A DNA stretch of 64,000 nt from JAYODW01 sp038116745 (GTDB lineage: Bacteria > Pseudomonadota > Gammaproteobacteria > Ga0077536). Location: positions 1 through 64,000 of the forward strand of contig JAYODW010000026.1 of the NCBI GenBank assembly GCA_038116745.1. The letters are read 5' to 3'. Shown here in pieces: positions 26,003 through 34,643 of this stretch. Positions within the stretch are counted from its first letter, which is position 1, and every line of letters begins with the position of its first letter. Made by a program: the position numbers and the translations under genes. Below the pieces are notes generated by a model. The model worked only from the letters and a program-made list of their open reading frames with translations. It made no database searches and was not told where the DNA came from.

Positions 26003-28144
26003 ATGGCGGTTACCATCATCCTGGCCCTGTCCCTGTTTGGCTTGGCCACTGCCTTTTACTACTCAACGGCGATCAAAAAAATCCCTATAGACATGGGTGT
26101 TGAGGACGCCGGCACCAAAGAGCGCCTGGCCAAAATTTCGTCCGCGATTGCCGGTGGCGCGATGGCATTCCTCAAGCAGGAATACAAGTCCATGGCGATT
26201 TTCATGGTGGTTTTTGCGGCCATCATCGCCGCTCTCATCGACGACCATCACACCGACTACGTCAACGAAGGTATGTATACCGCCCTTGCTTTCCTGTTCG
26301 GCGCAATCATTTCGATCGTGTCTGGTTTTATCGGCATGCGGATCGCGACGGTAGGGAACGTTCGCACAACGGTTTCGGCCAACAAATCTCTGTCGGAAGC
26401 ATTCAACGTCGCACTACGCTCTGGTTCCGTCATGGGTTTCGGGCTGGTGAGCCTCGCGTCCCTGGGCTTGCTCCTGGTCTACCTGCTGCTTGTTAACCTG
26501 ATGCCTGCACAGCTCCCGACACACGTTCTCATGGAAGTGATCGCCGGCTTCGGGCTGGGCGGTTCTTCGATCGCGCTGTTTGCCCGAGTGGGCGGCGGCA
26601 TCTTCACCAAAGCGGCCGATGTGGGCGCAGATCTGGTGGGTAAAGTCGAAGCCGGTATTCCGGAAGATGACCCGCGGAACCCCGCTGTCATTGCAGACAA
26701 CGTGGGCGACAACGTGGGTGACGTAGCAGGCATGGGTGCAGACCTTTTCGGATCCTGCGCAGAGAGCACCTGCGCGGCGATGGTTATCAGCGCCATCGCC
26801 TTCGCTGGCAATGTTGATGCGCTGCTCTACCCAATCGTGATTTCCGCGATAGGCATCCCGATCAGCCTGATTACCATCATGCTCGTGCGTGTGAACAGCG
26901 AGGATCAGGTCGGTCCGGCGCTGAAGAAAATGCTCATGATTTCCAGTGCATTGATGGCTGTGGTGATGTATTTCGTCACCATGCACCTGGTGCCGGCCAA
27001 CTTTGAAATCACCGGAATGGCGTGCACGTCGATGGACGTCTTCTACTGCTTTCTGGCCGGCCTGGTTGCCGGACTGGTTGTGGGACTGCTCACGGAGTAC
27101 TACACCGCGCATGACTACACGCCAGTGCGGGAAGTTGCCCAGTCCTGCGAGACCGGTTCGGCGACGAACATCATCTTCGGTATCGCGCTCGGGTATAAAA
27201 GTTCGGTCGGGCCCTACCTTGCGATCGGACTTTCGATCTATATCCCGTGGATGCTGGCTGGCATGTACGGCGTGGCTATCGCCTCGTTGGGCATGCTGGG
27301 CACGCTCGTGATCGCACTGACGATCGATGCCTACGGGCCCGTAGCGGATAACGCCGGCGGTATTGCTGAAATGGCGGGTATGGACGAGCACGTGCGTGAG
27401 CGCACGGACGTCCTCGACGCCGCGGGAAATACGACCGCGGCCATGGGCAAGGGCTTCGCGATCGGCGCTGCGATTCTGACGTCGCTGGCACTTTTTGCCG
27501 CGTTTCTGACCCGCGCAGACATTCTGCTCAAAGAGCAGAACGGGGCGGATTACGATCTGCTGGGCAGCATCAACCTGCTCGACCCGATGGTCTACACGGG
27601 GCTGTTTATCGGCGCTGTGCTGCCGGCGTACTTTTCTGCGATGACCATGAAGTCGGTCGGGTCGGCCGCTTATAAGATGATCGAGGAAGTGCGGCGGCAG
27701 TTCCGCGAGATTCCGGGAATCATGGAAGGCAAGGGCGACCCGGACTACGACCAGTGTGTTGCTATTTCAACGCAGGCCGCGTTGAAAGAGATGATCGCGC
27801 CAGGGGTGCTGATCATGGGCGCGCCTCTGGTCACCGGTTTCCTGTTCGGTATCGAGGCAACGGCCGGGTTGCTCGCCGGTTCGCTGGTTTGTGGTGGTGT
27901 GCTCGCGATCTCCAGTTCGAACAGCGGTGGAGCGTGGGATAACGCCAAAAAATATATAGAAAAGGGTAACCACGGCGGCAAGGGCACAGAGGCCCACAAG
28001 GCTGCGGTAGTTGGCGACACCGTTGGTGATCCGCTGAAAGATACCTCGGGACCGTCGCTGAACATCCTGATCAAGCTCTCGGCTATCCTGTCGCTCGTTT
28101 TCGTGCCGTTCTTTGTGCAGTACGGCGGAGTTCTCATGGGCTGA
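26003..28144 (+). CDS. hppA: K+-dependent H+-translocating membrane pyrophosphatase
   Basis: Homodimeric integral membrane pump of 713 residues (about 16 helices) that hydrolyses PPi and exports protons. The PPi site is FTKAADVGADLVGKVE with EDDPRNPAVIADNVGDNVGD. GNTTAAMGKG has Ala479 and Gly482, as in the K+-dependent class (the independent class has Lys and Thr). In DLFGSCAEST the helix-6 Glu is at 254 and Gly at 250, the plant-type H+-pump arrangement, not the DLFES of Na+ pumps. A good terminator follows, and PPi-dependent phosphofructokinase is next. Confidence 0.95.
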   Translation: MAVTIILALSLFGLATAFYYSTAIKKIPIDMGVEDAGTKERLAKISSAIAGGAMAFLKQEYKSMAIFMVVFAAIIAALIDDHHTDYVNEGMYTALAFLFGAIISIVSGFIGMRIATVGNVRTTVSANKSLSEAFNVALRSGSVMGFGLVSLASLGLLLVYLLLVNLMPAQLPTHVLMEVIAGFGLGGSSIALFARVGGGIFTKAADVGADLVGKVEAGIPEDDPRNPAVIADNVGDNVGDVAGMGADLFGSCAESTCAAMVISAIAFAGNVDALLYPIVISAIGIPISLITIMLVRVNSEDQVGPALKKMLMISSALMAVVMYFVTMHLVPANFEITGMACTSMDVFYCFLAGLVAGLVVGLLTEYYTAHDYTPVREVAQSCETGSATNIIFGIALGYKSSVGPYLAIGLSIYIPWMLAGMYGVAIASLGMLGTLVIALTIDAYGPVADNAGGIAEMAGMDEHVRERTDVLDAAGNTTAAMGKGFAIGAAILTSLALFAAFLTRADILLKEQNGADYDLLGSINLLDPMVYTGLFIGAVLPAYFSAMTMKSVGSAAYKMIEEVRRQFREIPGIMEGKGDPDYDQCVAISTQAALKEMIAPGVLIMGAPLVTGFLFGIEATAGLLAGSLVCGGVLAISSSNSGGAWDNAKKYIEKGNHGGKGTEAHKAAVVGDTVGDPLKDTSGPSLNILIKLSAILSLVFVPFFVQYGGVLMG

Positions 28145-28165
28145 AATTGGTTGGTATGAAAGAAA

Positions 28166-28196
28166 CGAGGCCGGCTCTTGCCGGCCTCGTCGTTTC
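28166..28196 (+). terminator. Intrinsic terminator after hppA
   Basis: 10-bp perfect stem CGAGGCCGGC / GCCGGCCTCG with loop TCTT (28166-28189), followed by TCGTTTC. The T run is short and interrupted, but the GC-rich stem 22 nt after the hppA stop makes termination likely. Confidence 0.8.
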
Positions 28197-28211
28197 TGGC
28201 GGAGGTATAAG

Positions 28212-28243
28212 TTGACCTTGCGCTGTGACTGCTATTTCAGCGC
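28212..28243 (+). promoter_or_regulatory. Possible promoter and inverted repeat upstream of pfp
   Basis: TTGACC (28212-28217) could be a -35 box; no good -10 lies at standard spacing. An inverted repeat GCGCTG-N12-CAGCGC (28220-28243) overlaps it. Since the hppA terminator lies just upstream, a separate promoter for the phosphofructokinase is expected, but this assignment is weak. Confidence 0.3.
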
Positions 28244-28334
28244 AATGGTCGACTGGCCAGGATCGTAAGGACCGGTGCCTGGTCAGCCAGCGCCAGGTTT
28301 CTGTACAAGCAAATTCATTCGGGAGATCTCATTC

Positions 28335-29606
28335 ATGAGCCGCGACAAAAAGAATGCTTTCTACGCCCAGTCGGGCGGTGTGACGGCGGTCATCAACGCA
28401 TCGGCCTGCGGAGTGCTGGAGGCCGCGAGGTCGATCGGGCGCAATCACATTGGGAAAGTGTATGCCGGGAGAAACGGCATCATAGGTGCGCTCACGGAAG
28501 ATCTGATCGACACCTCGCTTGAAACGGATGCCGACATTGCCGCGCTGCGGCACACGCCAGCCGGAGCCTTCGGTTCCTGCCGGTACAAACTCAAAAGCCC
28601 GGACACACATCGGGCTGAGTTTGAGCGCCTCTTGGAGGTCTTCCGCGCACACAACATCGGTTATTTTTTCTACAACGGGGGCGGGGATTCTCAGGACACG
28701 ACCAACAAGGTCGCCGAATTCAGCGCAGCCGCGGGTTATCCGCTGACCTGTATCGGGATTCCGAAGACTGTGGATAACGATCTGCCGATTACTGACAACT
28801 GTCCTGGGTTTGGCTCGGTTGCGAAATATGTGGCGGTGTCGATCCGGGAAGCCGGGTTCGACGTCGCGTCGATGGCCAAAACCTCAACTAAGGTCTTTGT
28901 CATGGAGGTGATGGGCCGCCATGCCGGCTGGATCGCGGCTGCCGGTGGTCTCGCCAGCGGTTCGCCCGAGGAACCTCCACACCTCATTCTGTTCCCTGAG
29001 ATTGAGTTTGATGAAGAGCGTTTCCTGTCACGGGTGGATGAGTGCGTAAACCAACATGGCTACTGCGCCATCGTTGTGTCCGAAGGTCTGCGTAACGCGT
29101 CGGGTAAGTTCGTTGCCGAAGCAGGGACCCGCGATGCATTTGGTCACGCGCAGCTTGGCGGTGTTGCGCCGGTGATTGCGGAGCTGATCAAAAACCGTCT
29201 CGGGCATAAATATCACTGGGCTGTAGCGGATTACCTGCAGCGGGCCGCCAGGCATATCGCATCGCGAACGGATGTTGAGCAGGCCTATGCTCTGGGTCGG
29301 GCCGCCGTCGAGTTCGCCCTTCGCGGCGACAACGCCGTGATGCCGACGATTGTGCGGACCGCCGACGAACCCTACGCCTGGGACATCGGGAGCGTGCCTC
29401 TCGGTGAAGTGGCTAACGTTGAAAAAAAGATGCCGCGGGATTTCATCAGCGATGACGGCTTCGGGATAACCGATGCCTGCCGGCGCTACCTCGCGCCGTT
29501 GATTGCCGGTGAAGACTATCCGCCTTATGAAAACGGTCTGCCGCGCTACGTTCGTCTGCTTAACGCGCCGGTTGCAAGAAAACTGGCCGATGCCTTCGAA
29601 GTTTAG
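28335..29606 (+). CDS. pfp: Pyrophosphate-dependent 6-phosphofructokinase
   Basis: 423-residue PFK-family enzyme interconverting fructose 6-phosphate and fructose 1,6-bisphosphate. Two positions point to PPi as phosphate donor: NGGGDSQDT (113-122) has Asp where ATP enzymes have the second Gly of GGDGS, and PKTVDND has Lys where ATP enzymes have Gly in PGT. MGRHAGW binds the sugar phosphate. I start at ATG 28335, preceded by GGGAG. It is placed after hppA, so the pair produces and uses PPi-derived energy. Confidence 0.93.
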   Translation: MSRDKKNAFYAQSGGVTAVINASACGVLEAARSIGRNHIGKVYAGRNGIIGALTEDLIDTSLETDADIAALRHTPAGAFGSCRYKLKSPDTHRAEFERLLEVFRAHNIGYFFYNGGGDSQDTTNKVAEFSAAAGYPLTCIGIPKTVDNDLPITDNCPGFGSVAKYVAVSIREAGFDVASMAKTSTKVFVMEVMGRHAGWIAAAGGLASGSPEEPPHLILFPEIEFDEERFLSRVDECVNQHGYCAIVVSEGLRNASGKFVAEAGTRDAFGHAQLGGVAPVIAELIKNRLGHKYHWAVADYLQRAARHIASRTDVEQAYALGRAAVEFALRGDNAVMPTIVRTADEPYAWDIGSVPLGEVANVEKKMPRDFISDDGFGITDACRRYLAPLIAGEDYPPYENGLPRYVRLLNAPVARKLADAFEV

Positions 29607-29642
29607 GGTTCGACCAGACTCCGGACAGAAGGACTAGATGAA

Positions 29643-30269
29643 TCAGCTCGGACTCAGAGTGGTGGGCACGCCATGACGGCTCAGGATCGACGCCGTCTCC
29701 GCTAACGGCAGACCTACTACGGCTGAGTAGCTCCCTTCTATCCGTCGCACGAGCGCGCCGCCGAGACCCTGGATGCCGTAGGCGCCTGCCTTGTCAGCTG
29801 GTTCGCCGCTGGCCCAGTAGGCGTCGATGATCGAATCGCTGAGGACAGCAAACTGTACCCGCGTGGTAACCAGCAGGCCCTGCGGTGCCTGTGTACCGAC
29901 GCAAGTGGCGATGGCCGTGTGCACTTCATGCCAGGCACCGGACAGAGCTTTCAGCATGGTCCGCGCATCGTCCAGGTCCAGTGGTTTGCCGTAAATCGCG
30001 CCATTGCGCGTCACGCAGGTATCCGCCGCTATGACCACGGCCTCAGAGGGCACCGTGTCTGAGACGCTGAGTGCTTTATTTCTCGCTAAACGCAGAACAT
30101 AGGATTCTGGTTGTTCCTGCTGCAGCGGTCGCTCGTCCACATCGGGGGTGACTATGGAGAACTCGACGCCGAGCGTTCGCAGCAATTCAGCCCGACGGGG
30201 AGAGCTTGAAGCGAGGCACACCGGCGGTCGTGCTGCCGCGGGGTTATGCCCTGTGGTAAGGATGCCCAT
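29643..30269 (-). CDS. maf: Maf-family nucleotide pyrophosphatase
   Basis: 208-residue house-cleaning NTP pyrophosphatase that removes non-canonical nucleotides such as dTTP/UTP analogues or m7GTP. The family motif is CLASSSPRRAELL, with DVDERPL, ADTCV and KAGAYGIQG. I start at ATG 30269 (MGILTTGHN), which overlaps the rlmH stop by 26 nt; the frame is open further upstream within rlmH. Which Maf subtype it is needs comparison. Confidence 0.93.
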   Translation of the reverse strand: MGILTTGHNPAAARPPVCLASSSPRRAELLRTLGVEFSIVTPDVDERPLQQEQPESYVLRLARNKALSVSDTVPSEAVVIAADTCVTRNGAIYGKPLDLDDARTMLKALSGAWHEVHTAIATCVGTQAPQGLLVTTRVQFAVLSDSIIDAYWASGEPADKAGAYGIQGLGGALVRRIEGSYSAVVGLPLAETASILSRHGVPTTLSPS

Positions 30270-30708
30270 CAATGATGCTCCAGGCTCTGTAGAGTTGTTC
30301 GGCCAGCACGACTTGAACCAGCAGGTGAGGCAGGGTAAGCGTAGACAGAGACCAGCGCAGATCGACCTGCCCGAGCATGCTTTCATCAAGGCCGTCTGCG
30401 CCACCGATGACGAAAGCAAGACCGCGGCCTGCCGAGCGTCGCTCGCCAAGCCATGCGGCCAGGGCCTCGCTTGAGAAGGTCTTACCCCGAATGTCGAGAG
30501 CGACCGTGTAGGTGTCTTTGGGCAAGCGTCGAAGCAGTCGGCGCGCTTCATCCTGACGCCGCTGCTCGGCAGGGATCCCGTCCCGGCCCGGGACGAGATG
30601 TGTGAATTGGAAACTCAGGTCGCGCGGCATGCGCTGACGGTAATCAGTGGTCTGCTCAACGACCCAGCGGGGCGGTTTGCGGCAGACGCTGAAGATGTCG
30701 ATCTGCAC
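30244..30708 (-). CDS. rlmH: 23S rRNA (pseudouridine-1915-N3)-methyltransferase RlmH
   Basis: SPOUT methyltransferase of 154 residues that methylates pseudouridine 1915 in helix 69 of 23S rRNA. The trefoil-knot SAM site is FVIGGADGLDE near 100-112, and the C-terminal ending RAWSIIDGHPYHRA matches the family. It lies 6 nt after rsfS, the standard pair. Confidence 0.97.
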   Translation of the reverse strand: MQIDIFSVCRKPPRWVVEQTTDYRQRMPRDLSFQFTHLVPGRDGIPAEQRRQDEARRLLRRLPKDTYTVALDIRGKTFSSEALAAWLGERRSAGRGLAFVIGGADGLDESMLGQVDLRWSLSTLTLPHLLVQVVLAEQLYRAWSIIDGHPYHRA

Positions 30709-30714
30709 CGGCCT

Positions 30715-31083
30715 TTACGCCTCCTCCAGCAGTCGATTGTTGTGACGCTCCTCCCAGAGTTTCTCCAGCTGATAGAAGTCACGGGCAGTCGGCTGCATGA
30801 CGTGGACGATGACGTCATTCAGATCGATTAACACCCATTCGGCCAGTTGTTCTCCTTCGACGCCGACAGCTTTTACGCCGATAGCAGAGGCCGCCTCCCG
30901 AATGCGCTCGCAGAGCGCCTTGACCTGTCTCGCGGAGCGTCCCGTCGCAATGATCATGAAGTCGGTGATCACAGTCATGCCGCGGACATCCAGCTGCCGG
31001 ATGTCTTCGGCTTTACCGTCGTCAAGCGCCGCTGCGATCCGCAGTGCAAGAGCATCAGAGGTCGTCGGAGAAAAGGCTTTCAT
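30715..31083 (-). CDS. rsfS: Ribosomal silencing factor RsfS
   Basis: 122-residue Iojap-family protein that binds uL14 and blocks subunit joining under nutrient limitation. Family segments are DIRQLDVRGMTVITDFMIIATGRSARQV and the following AEWVLIDLNDVIVHVM; the first is here quoted only by position, about residues 27-54. It overlaps nadD by 4 nt (ATGA). Confidence 0.96.
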   Translation of the reverse strand: MKAFSPTTSDALALRIAAALDDGKAEDIRQLDVRGMTVITDFMIIATGRSARQVKALCERIREAASAIGVKAVGVEGEQLAEWVLIDLNDVIVHVMQPTARDFYQLEKLWEERHNNRLLEEA

Positions 31084-31739
31084 GCGCGGTAGAGCTGCCT
31101 GTGCTGGATGTAATCATCAACCGGGTCGGGGACAAGATAACGGATGTTCATTCCGCGCGAACAGCGCACGCGTATGTCGCTGGACGCGATGGGCAGCAGC
31201 GGAATCTCCAAAAAGTACACGCAGCCGCCGATGCGCGTATGCAGATCTGAAGGCTGTGTGGAAATGGTTTGATTGATCAGTGCGTTCAACGCAGGGTGTG
31301 GCTCGGTCTTTGCTGAAGGGCGCGAGACCACCACGATGTGTGCAAAGTTGAGTAACTCGTCACAGCGATGCCAGGTCGGCAGAGTATCAAAGGCGTCCCG
31401 TCCCATGATGAGGCACAGCGGCGTCCGTGGAAAACGCGAGCGGAAGTTTTCCAAGGTTTCTACTGTGTAGCTCACCCCGCCGCGCTCAAGCTCGCAGCAG
31501 TCCAGCACCAGAGGGGGATGTACAGCGAGCGAGAGCATCATGCGGCGGTGTTCACTGCTGATTTGATCGGCGGCGCGATGCCCCGGGGTCGCCAGTGGGA
31601 TCAAGCGCACCTCGGCCAGCTTGAGTTTTTCGAAAACTTCGACTGCGACCCGCAGATGCCCGTGATGGACGGGATCAAAAGTTCCGCCCAGGAGCCCGAT
31701 AGGCAGTGGTGCTGAAGTCGCCTGGCCGGACTCTTTCAT
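31080..31739 (-). CDS. nadD: Nicotinate-nucleotide adenylyltransferase NadD
   Basis: Makes deamido-NAD from nicotinate mononucleotide and ATP. 219 residues from ATG 31739, which overlaps the proA stop as ATGA. The nucleotidyltransferase signature is GLLGGTFDPVHHGH, and SSSDIR-like SDIRVRCSRG is near the C-terminus. With nadA in the same window, it covers two steps of de novo NAD synthesis. Confidence 0.96.
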   Translation of the reverse strand: MKESGQATSAPLPIGLLGGTFDPVHHGHLRVAVEVFEKLKLAEVRLIPLATPGHRAADQISSEHRRMMLSLAVHPPLVLDCCELERGGVSYTVETLENFRSRFPRTPLCLIMGRDAFDTLPTWHRCDELLNFAHIVVVSRPSAKTEPHPALNALINQTISTQPSDLHTRIGGCVYFLEIPLLPIASSDIRVRCSRGMNIRYLVPDPVDDYIQHRQLYRA

Positions 31740-33019
31740 TCTCGGATCTGGCCATTTCCCAGCACGATCCATTTCTCTGAGGTAAGCCCTTCCAGTCCCA
31801 CCGGACCCCGCGCGTGAAATTTGTCCGTGCTGATTCCGATCTCGGCCCCCAGGCCGTATTCAAACCCGTCGGCAAACCGGGTTGAGGCATTCACCATCAC
31901 AGAACTTGAATCGACTTCTCGCAGGAAACGCTGCGCGTTGGAAAAGTCCTCAGTCACGATCGACTCGGTATGTGCCGAGCCGTAACGGTGAATGTGCGCG
32001 ATGGCGTCATCCAGGGTCTCGACGATGCGCACCGCGAGAATCGGCGCAAGGTACTCGGCATACCAGTCTTCTTCCGTTGCGGGGCTGATATTGTCGTGGA
32101 GTGCGCGCGTCCGCTCGCAGCCGCGCAGCTCAACGCCGGCTGCCGCCAGGGCTCCAAGCAGCCGCGGGAAAATCCGCGCCGCACTGGCGGGCGTCGCCAG
32201 CAGGGTCTCCATCGCGTTACAGACGCCATAGCGGTGTGTTTTCGCGTTCAAGGCGATGTCGTGCGCTTTCTGATCATCCGCCGCATCGTCGAGGAAGACG
32301 TGACAGACGCCGTCGAGATGCTTGATGACCGGCATCGTAGCTTCCTGGCTCACGCGTTCGATCAGGCTTTTGCCACCACGCGGGACGATGACGTCGATTG
32401 CGTCGCGCTGTCGCAGCATGGCGCCGACCGCTGCCCGATCCGGGGTGTCGATCACCTGTATCGCGGTTTCCGGTAGACCAGCAGCACTCAGGCCCTGCCG
32501 CACACATGCAGCAATCGCCTGGTTTGATCGCTGGGCCTCAGAGCCGCCACGCAGGATGGCGGCATTCCCGGATTTGAGGCAAAGCGCCGCGGCATCAGCG
32601 GTTACGTTCGGGCGGGACTCAAAGATAATGCCGACCACGCCGAGTGGTACGCGCATGCGCCCTACCTGAATGCCACTCGGTCTGTACTTGAGGTTGTCGA
32701 TAGCGCCGATAGGGTCGGCGAGACTGGCCACCTGGAGCACACCCTCCGCCATGGCCGTAATCCGCGCCGGCGTCAGCTCCAGTCGATCAAAGAGCGCGGG
32801 TTCGATATCGCCGGCGTGCAGCAGGTCCTGGCGATTAGCTTCCAGAATTCCCTCGCGTGATTCGTTAATGGCGTTCGCAATCTGCCCCAGGGCGTCGTTT
32901 TTCTCCCGCGTAGACGCACGCGCCATTGCCAGGCTCGCTGCGCGGGCGTTCTGAGCCAGACTGGCTACATAGCTTTCAATGTCTACCGGCCTGCTGCCGG
33001 ATGACGACGACTGGGACAT
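31736..33019 (-). CDS. proA: Glutamate-5-semialdehyde dehydrogenase ProA
   Basis: NADPH-dependent gamma-glutamyl phosphate reductase of proline synthesis, 427 residues. The catalytic Cys is in YGVCNAMETLL. IFESRPNVTADAAALCLKSG is the cofactor-fold hallmark. It lies between holA and nadD, as in many gammaproteobacteria; proB is not in the window. Confidence 0.97.
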   Translation of the reverse strand: MSQSSSSGSRPVDIESYVASLAQNARAASLAMARASTREKNDALGQIANAINESREGILEANRQDLLHAGDIEPALFDRLELTPARITAMAEGVLQVASLADPIGAIDNLKYRPSGIQVGRMRVPLGVVGIIFESRPNVTADAAALCLKSGNAAILRGGSEAQRSNQAIAACVRQGLSAAGLPETAIQVIDTPDRAAVGAMLRQRDAIDVIVPRGGKSLIERVSQEATMPVIKHLDGVCHVFLDDAADDQKAHDIALNAKTHRYGVCNAMETLLATPASAARIFPRLLGALAAAGVELRGCERTRALHDNISPATEEDWYAEYLAPILAVRIVETLDDAIAHIHRYGSAHTESIVTEDFSNAQRFLREVDSSSVMVNASTRFADGFEYGLGAEIGISTDKFHARGPVGLEGLTSEKWIVLGNGQIRE

Positions 33020-33029
33020 TGGAGGTTTC

Positions 33030-34067
33030 CTACAGCGGTTGCATCAGAGAAGACATTGACTTCTGCCCGCTCAGGCGCAGCGTCAGCAGTTCGAGCTCGG
33101 TCCACGGCGTTCCGTCTCTGCCGCCTTTAACAATTGTGTCGATGAAATTATTGTAGGCCAGCATTGCCGAGAGCGCGTCTGCTGTATGGGCTTCAAGGCA
33201 GCGCAGAAACATGGATTTTCTGGATTGCCATACCCGGTGTTCATTCAGGGCTTTTTCATAAGACCCTTCGTTCGTAGCATTGTGAGCGACGGCGAGCAGC
33301 GTGCGCAGCTCCCGTCCAAGGGCCCAGGTGAGAATAGGTGGCTCGGTGCCTTCCTCACGCAATCCTCGCAGGACGCGCAGTGCGCGCGCGCCGTGGCCGC
33401 TCAACAGGGCGTCGGTCCACTGGAAAACAGTGTAGCGCGCACTGTCGGATACAGCCCGTATGACATCGTCGTCGGAGATATCCGGGCTATCGACGACGAG
33501 CGCTAGTTTTTCGATCTCCTGCGCAGCCGCGAGCAGGTTGCCCTCCACGCGCTCGGCGATAAGCGCTGCGGCGGCAGTCGAAATGCGCTTCCCATGTGCC
33601 ACTGCCCGCGCCTGGAGCCAGCGGGGTAGCTCTGCCGCGCCGAATTCCCGTGCACTTAGACATACGCCTGCCTGATCTACGGACCGGTACCAGGCTGTTT
33701 TGAGCACTTTCCTGTCAAGCGCACCCGCGTTGACGATCAGCACGTCCTCACACGCGCCGCCCAGCGCAAGCTGTTCCAAGGCGGCGCTACCTCCCCGGTC
33801 CAGTCCGCGCCCGGAAACCTGGATTTCCAGCAGCCTGCGCGAGGAGAAAAGCGACAGCGATTGAGTCTCCGAGGTGACCGCGGTCCAGTCATCTGCGCTG
33901 CCCACCTCCAAGCGTATTCGCTCGCTGATGCCTTCCTTCAGGGCCGCCTCGCGGACCGCGTCATTGGCCTCGCGTAGCTGCAAAGGTTCGTTGCCGTAAA
34001 AAAAATACAGTGTATCGAGTGGTCTCGCCGAGAGGCGTTCGCGCAGGCGGTCAAGGCTGAGCAGCAT
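33030..34067 (-). CDS. holA: DNA polymerase III subunit delta HolA
   Basis: Clamp-loader delta subunit of 345 residues that opens the beta sliding clamp. The N-terminal AAA+-like domain starts MLLSLDRLRERLSARPLDTLY and includes YFFYGNEPLQLREANDAVR; the C-terminal collar domain contains LTWALGRELRTLLAVA. It follows lptE by 57 nt, the usual leuS-lptE-holA order. Confidence 0.95.
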   Translation of the reverse strand: MLLSLDRLRERLSARPLDTLYFFYGNEPLQLREANDAVREAALKEGISERIRLEVGSADDWTAVTSETQSLSLFSSRRLLEIQVSGRGLDRGGSAALEQLALGGACEDVLIVNAGALDRKVLKTAWYRSVDQAGVCLSAREFGAAELPRWLQARAVAHGKRISTAAAALIAERVEGNLLAAAQEIEKLALVVDSPDISDDDVIRAVSDSARYTVFQWTDALLSGHGARALRVLRGLREEGTEPPILTWALGRELRTLLAVAHNATNEGSYEKALNEHRVWQSRKSMFLRCLEAHTADALSAMLAYNNFIDTIVKGGRDGTPWTELELLTLRLSGQKSMSSLMQPL

Positions 34068-34124
34068 CGAAACCCCCTGAGTTCGATTCGGGTCCGCTGG
34101 CGCGATGCCGACGTTTCGCCGCGA

Positions 34125-34640
34125 TCAGGAAGATGTTCCTGTCGTTTCGGAAAGTTTGATCGCCTGCACACGGAAAAGAATCGAGCGCGCTGCTAATTGC
34201 GCAAGGTCGCGCTTCACCACGGCATCCTGCTCGGAGGTGCCAAGCACCGAGGTTTCGTCAAAAATGTAGTCGTTTTCGAAAGTGAGTTCGTCTCTCGGCA
34301 TGAGCAGGCGGCCTTGGCTATCGCGCAGCGCAACCGTGGCTTTCAGCACCAGCTCGATTTCCCGGACTTTCCCGGTATTGGGGTCGAGCGATAGCGGGCG
34401 ACGGCTGAATTTTTCCGACCTGACCTCGATGATGATGTCGGCAGTGGTCCGGGTGGCGAATGTCCCGCCCCGGTTAGTTATCTCCTCACGCAACACTGGA
34501 CCGAGTGTGGGCGTTCCTGCCTCTTCCACATACAGCGCGCGATTGAGACCACCTTCACTGCTTTGTCCGCGCAGATGCCAGCCGCAGCCCGTGAGGATGC
34601 CGCACAGCAGGAAAACCAGGACGATAGACGGTGTCCGCAT
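34125..34640 (-). CDS. lptE: LPS-assembly lipoprotein LptE
   Basis: Outer-membrane lipoprotein that plugs and helps fold LptD. 171 residues, lipobox ILTGC placing the lipidated Cys at 19, followed by GWHLRG, the family signature. It is 3 nt downstream of leuS and upstream of holA. It complements the lptCAB genes at the left of the window. Confidence 0.95.
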   Translation of the reverse strand: MRTPSIVLVFLLCGILTGCGWHLRGQSSEGGLNRALYVEEAGTPTLGPVLREEITNRGGTFATRTTADIIIEVRSEKFSRRPLSLDPNTGKVREIELVLKATVALRDSQGRLLMPRDELTFENDYIFDETSVLGTSEQDAVVKRDLAQLAARSILFRVQAIKLSETTGTSS

Positions 34641-34643
34641 GAC

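Noticed and set aside
26414..27391. 325-codon minus-strand frame inside hppA
   Set aside because: Shadow of the strongly conserved hppA frame; His/Arg-rich translation without any family pattern.
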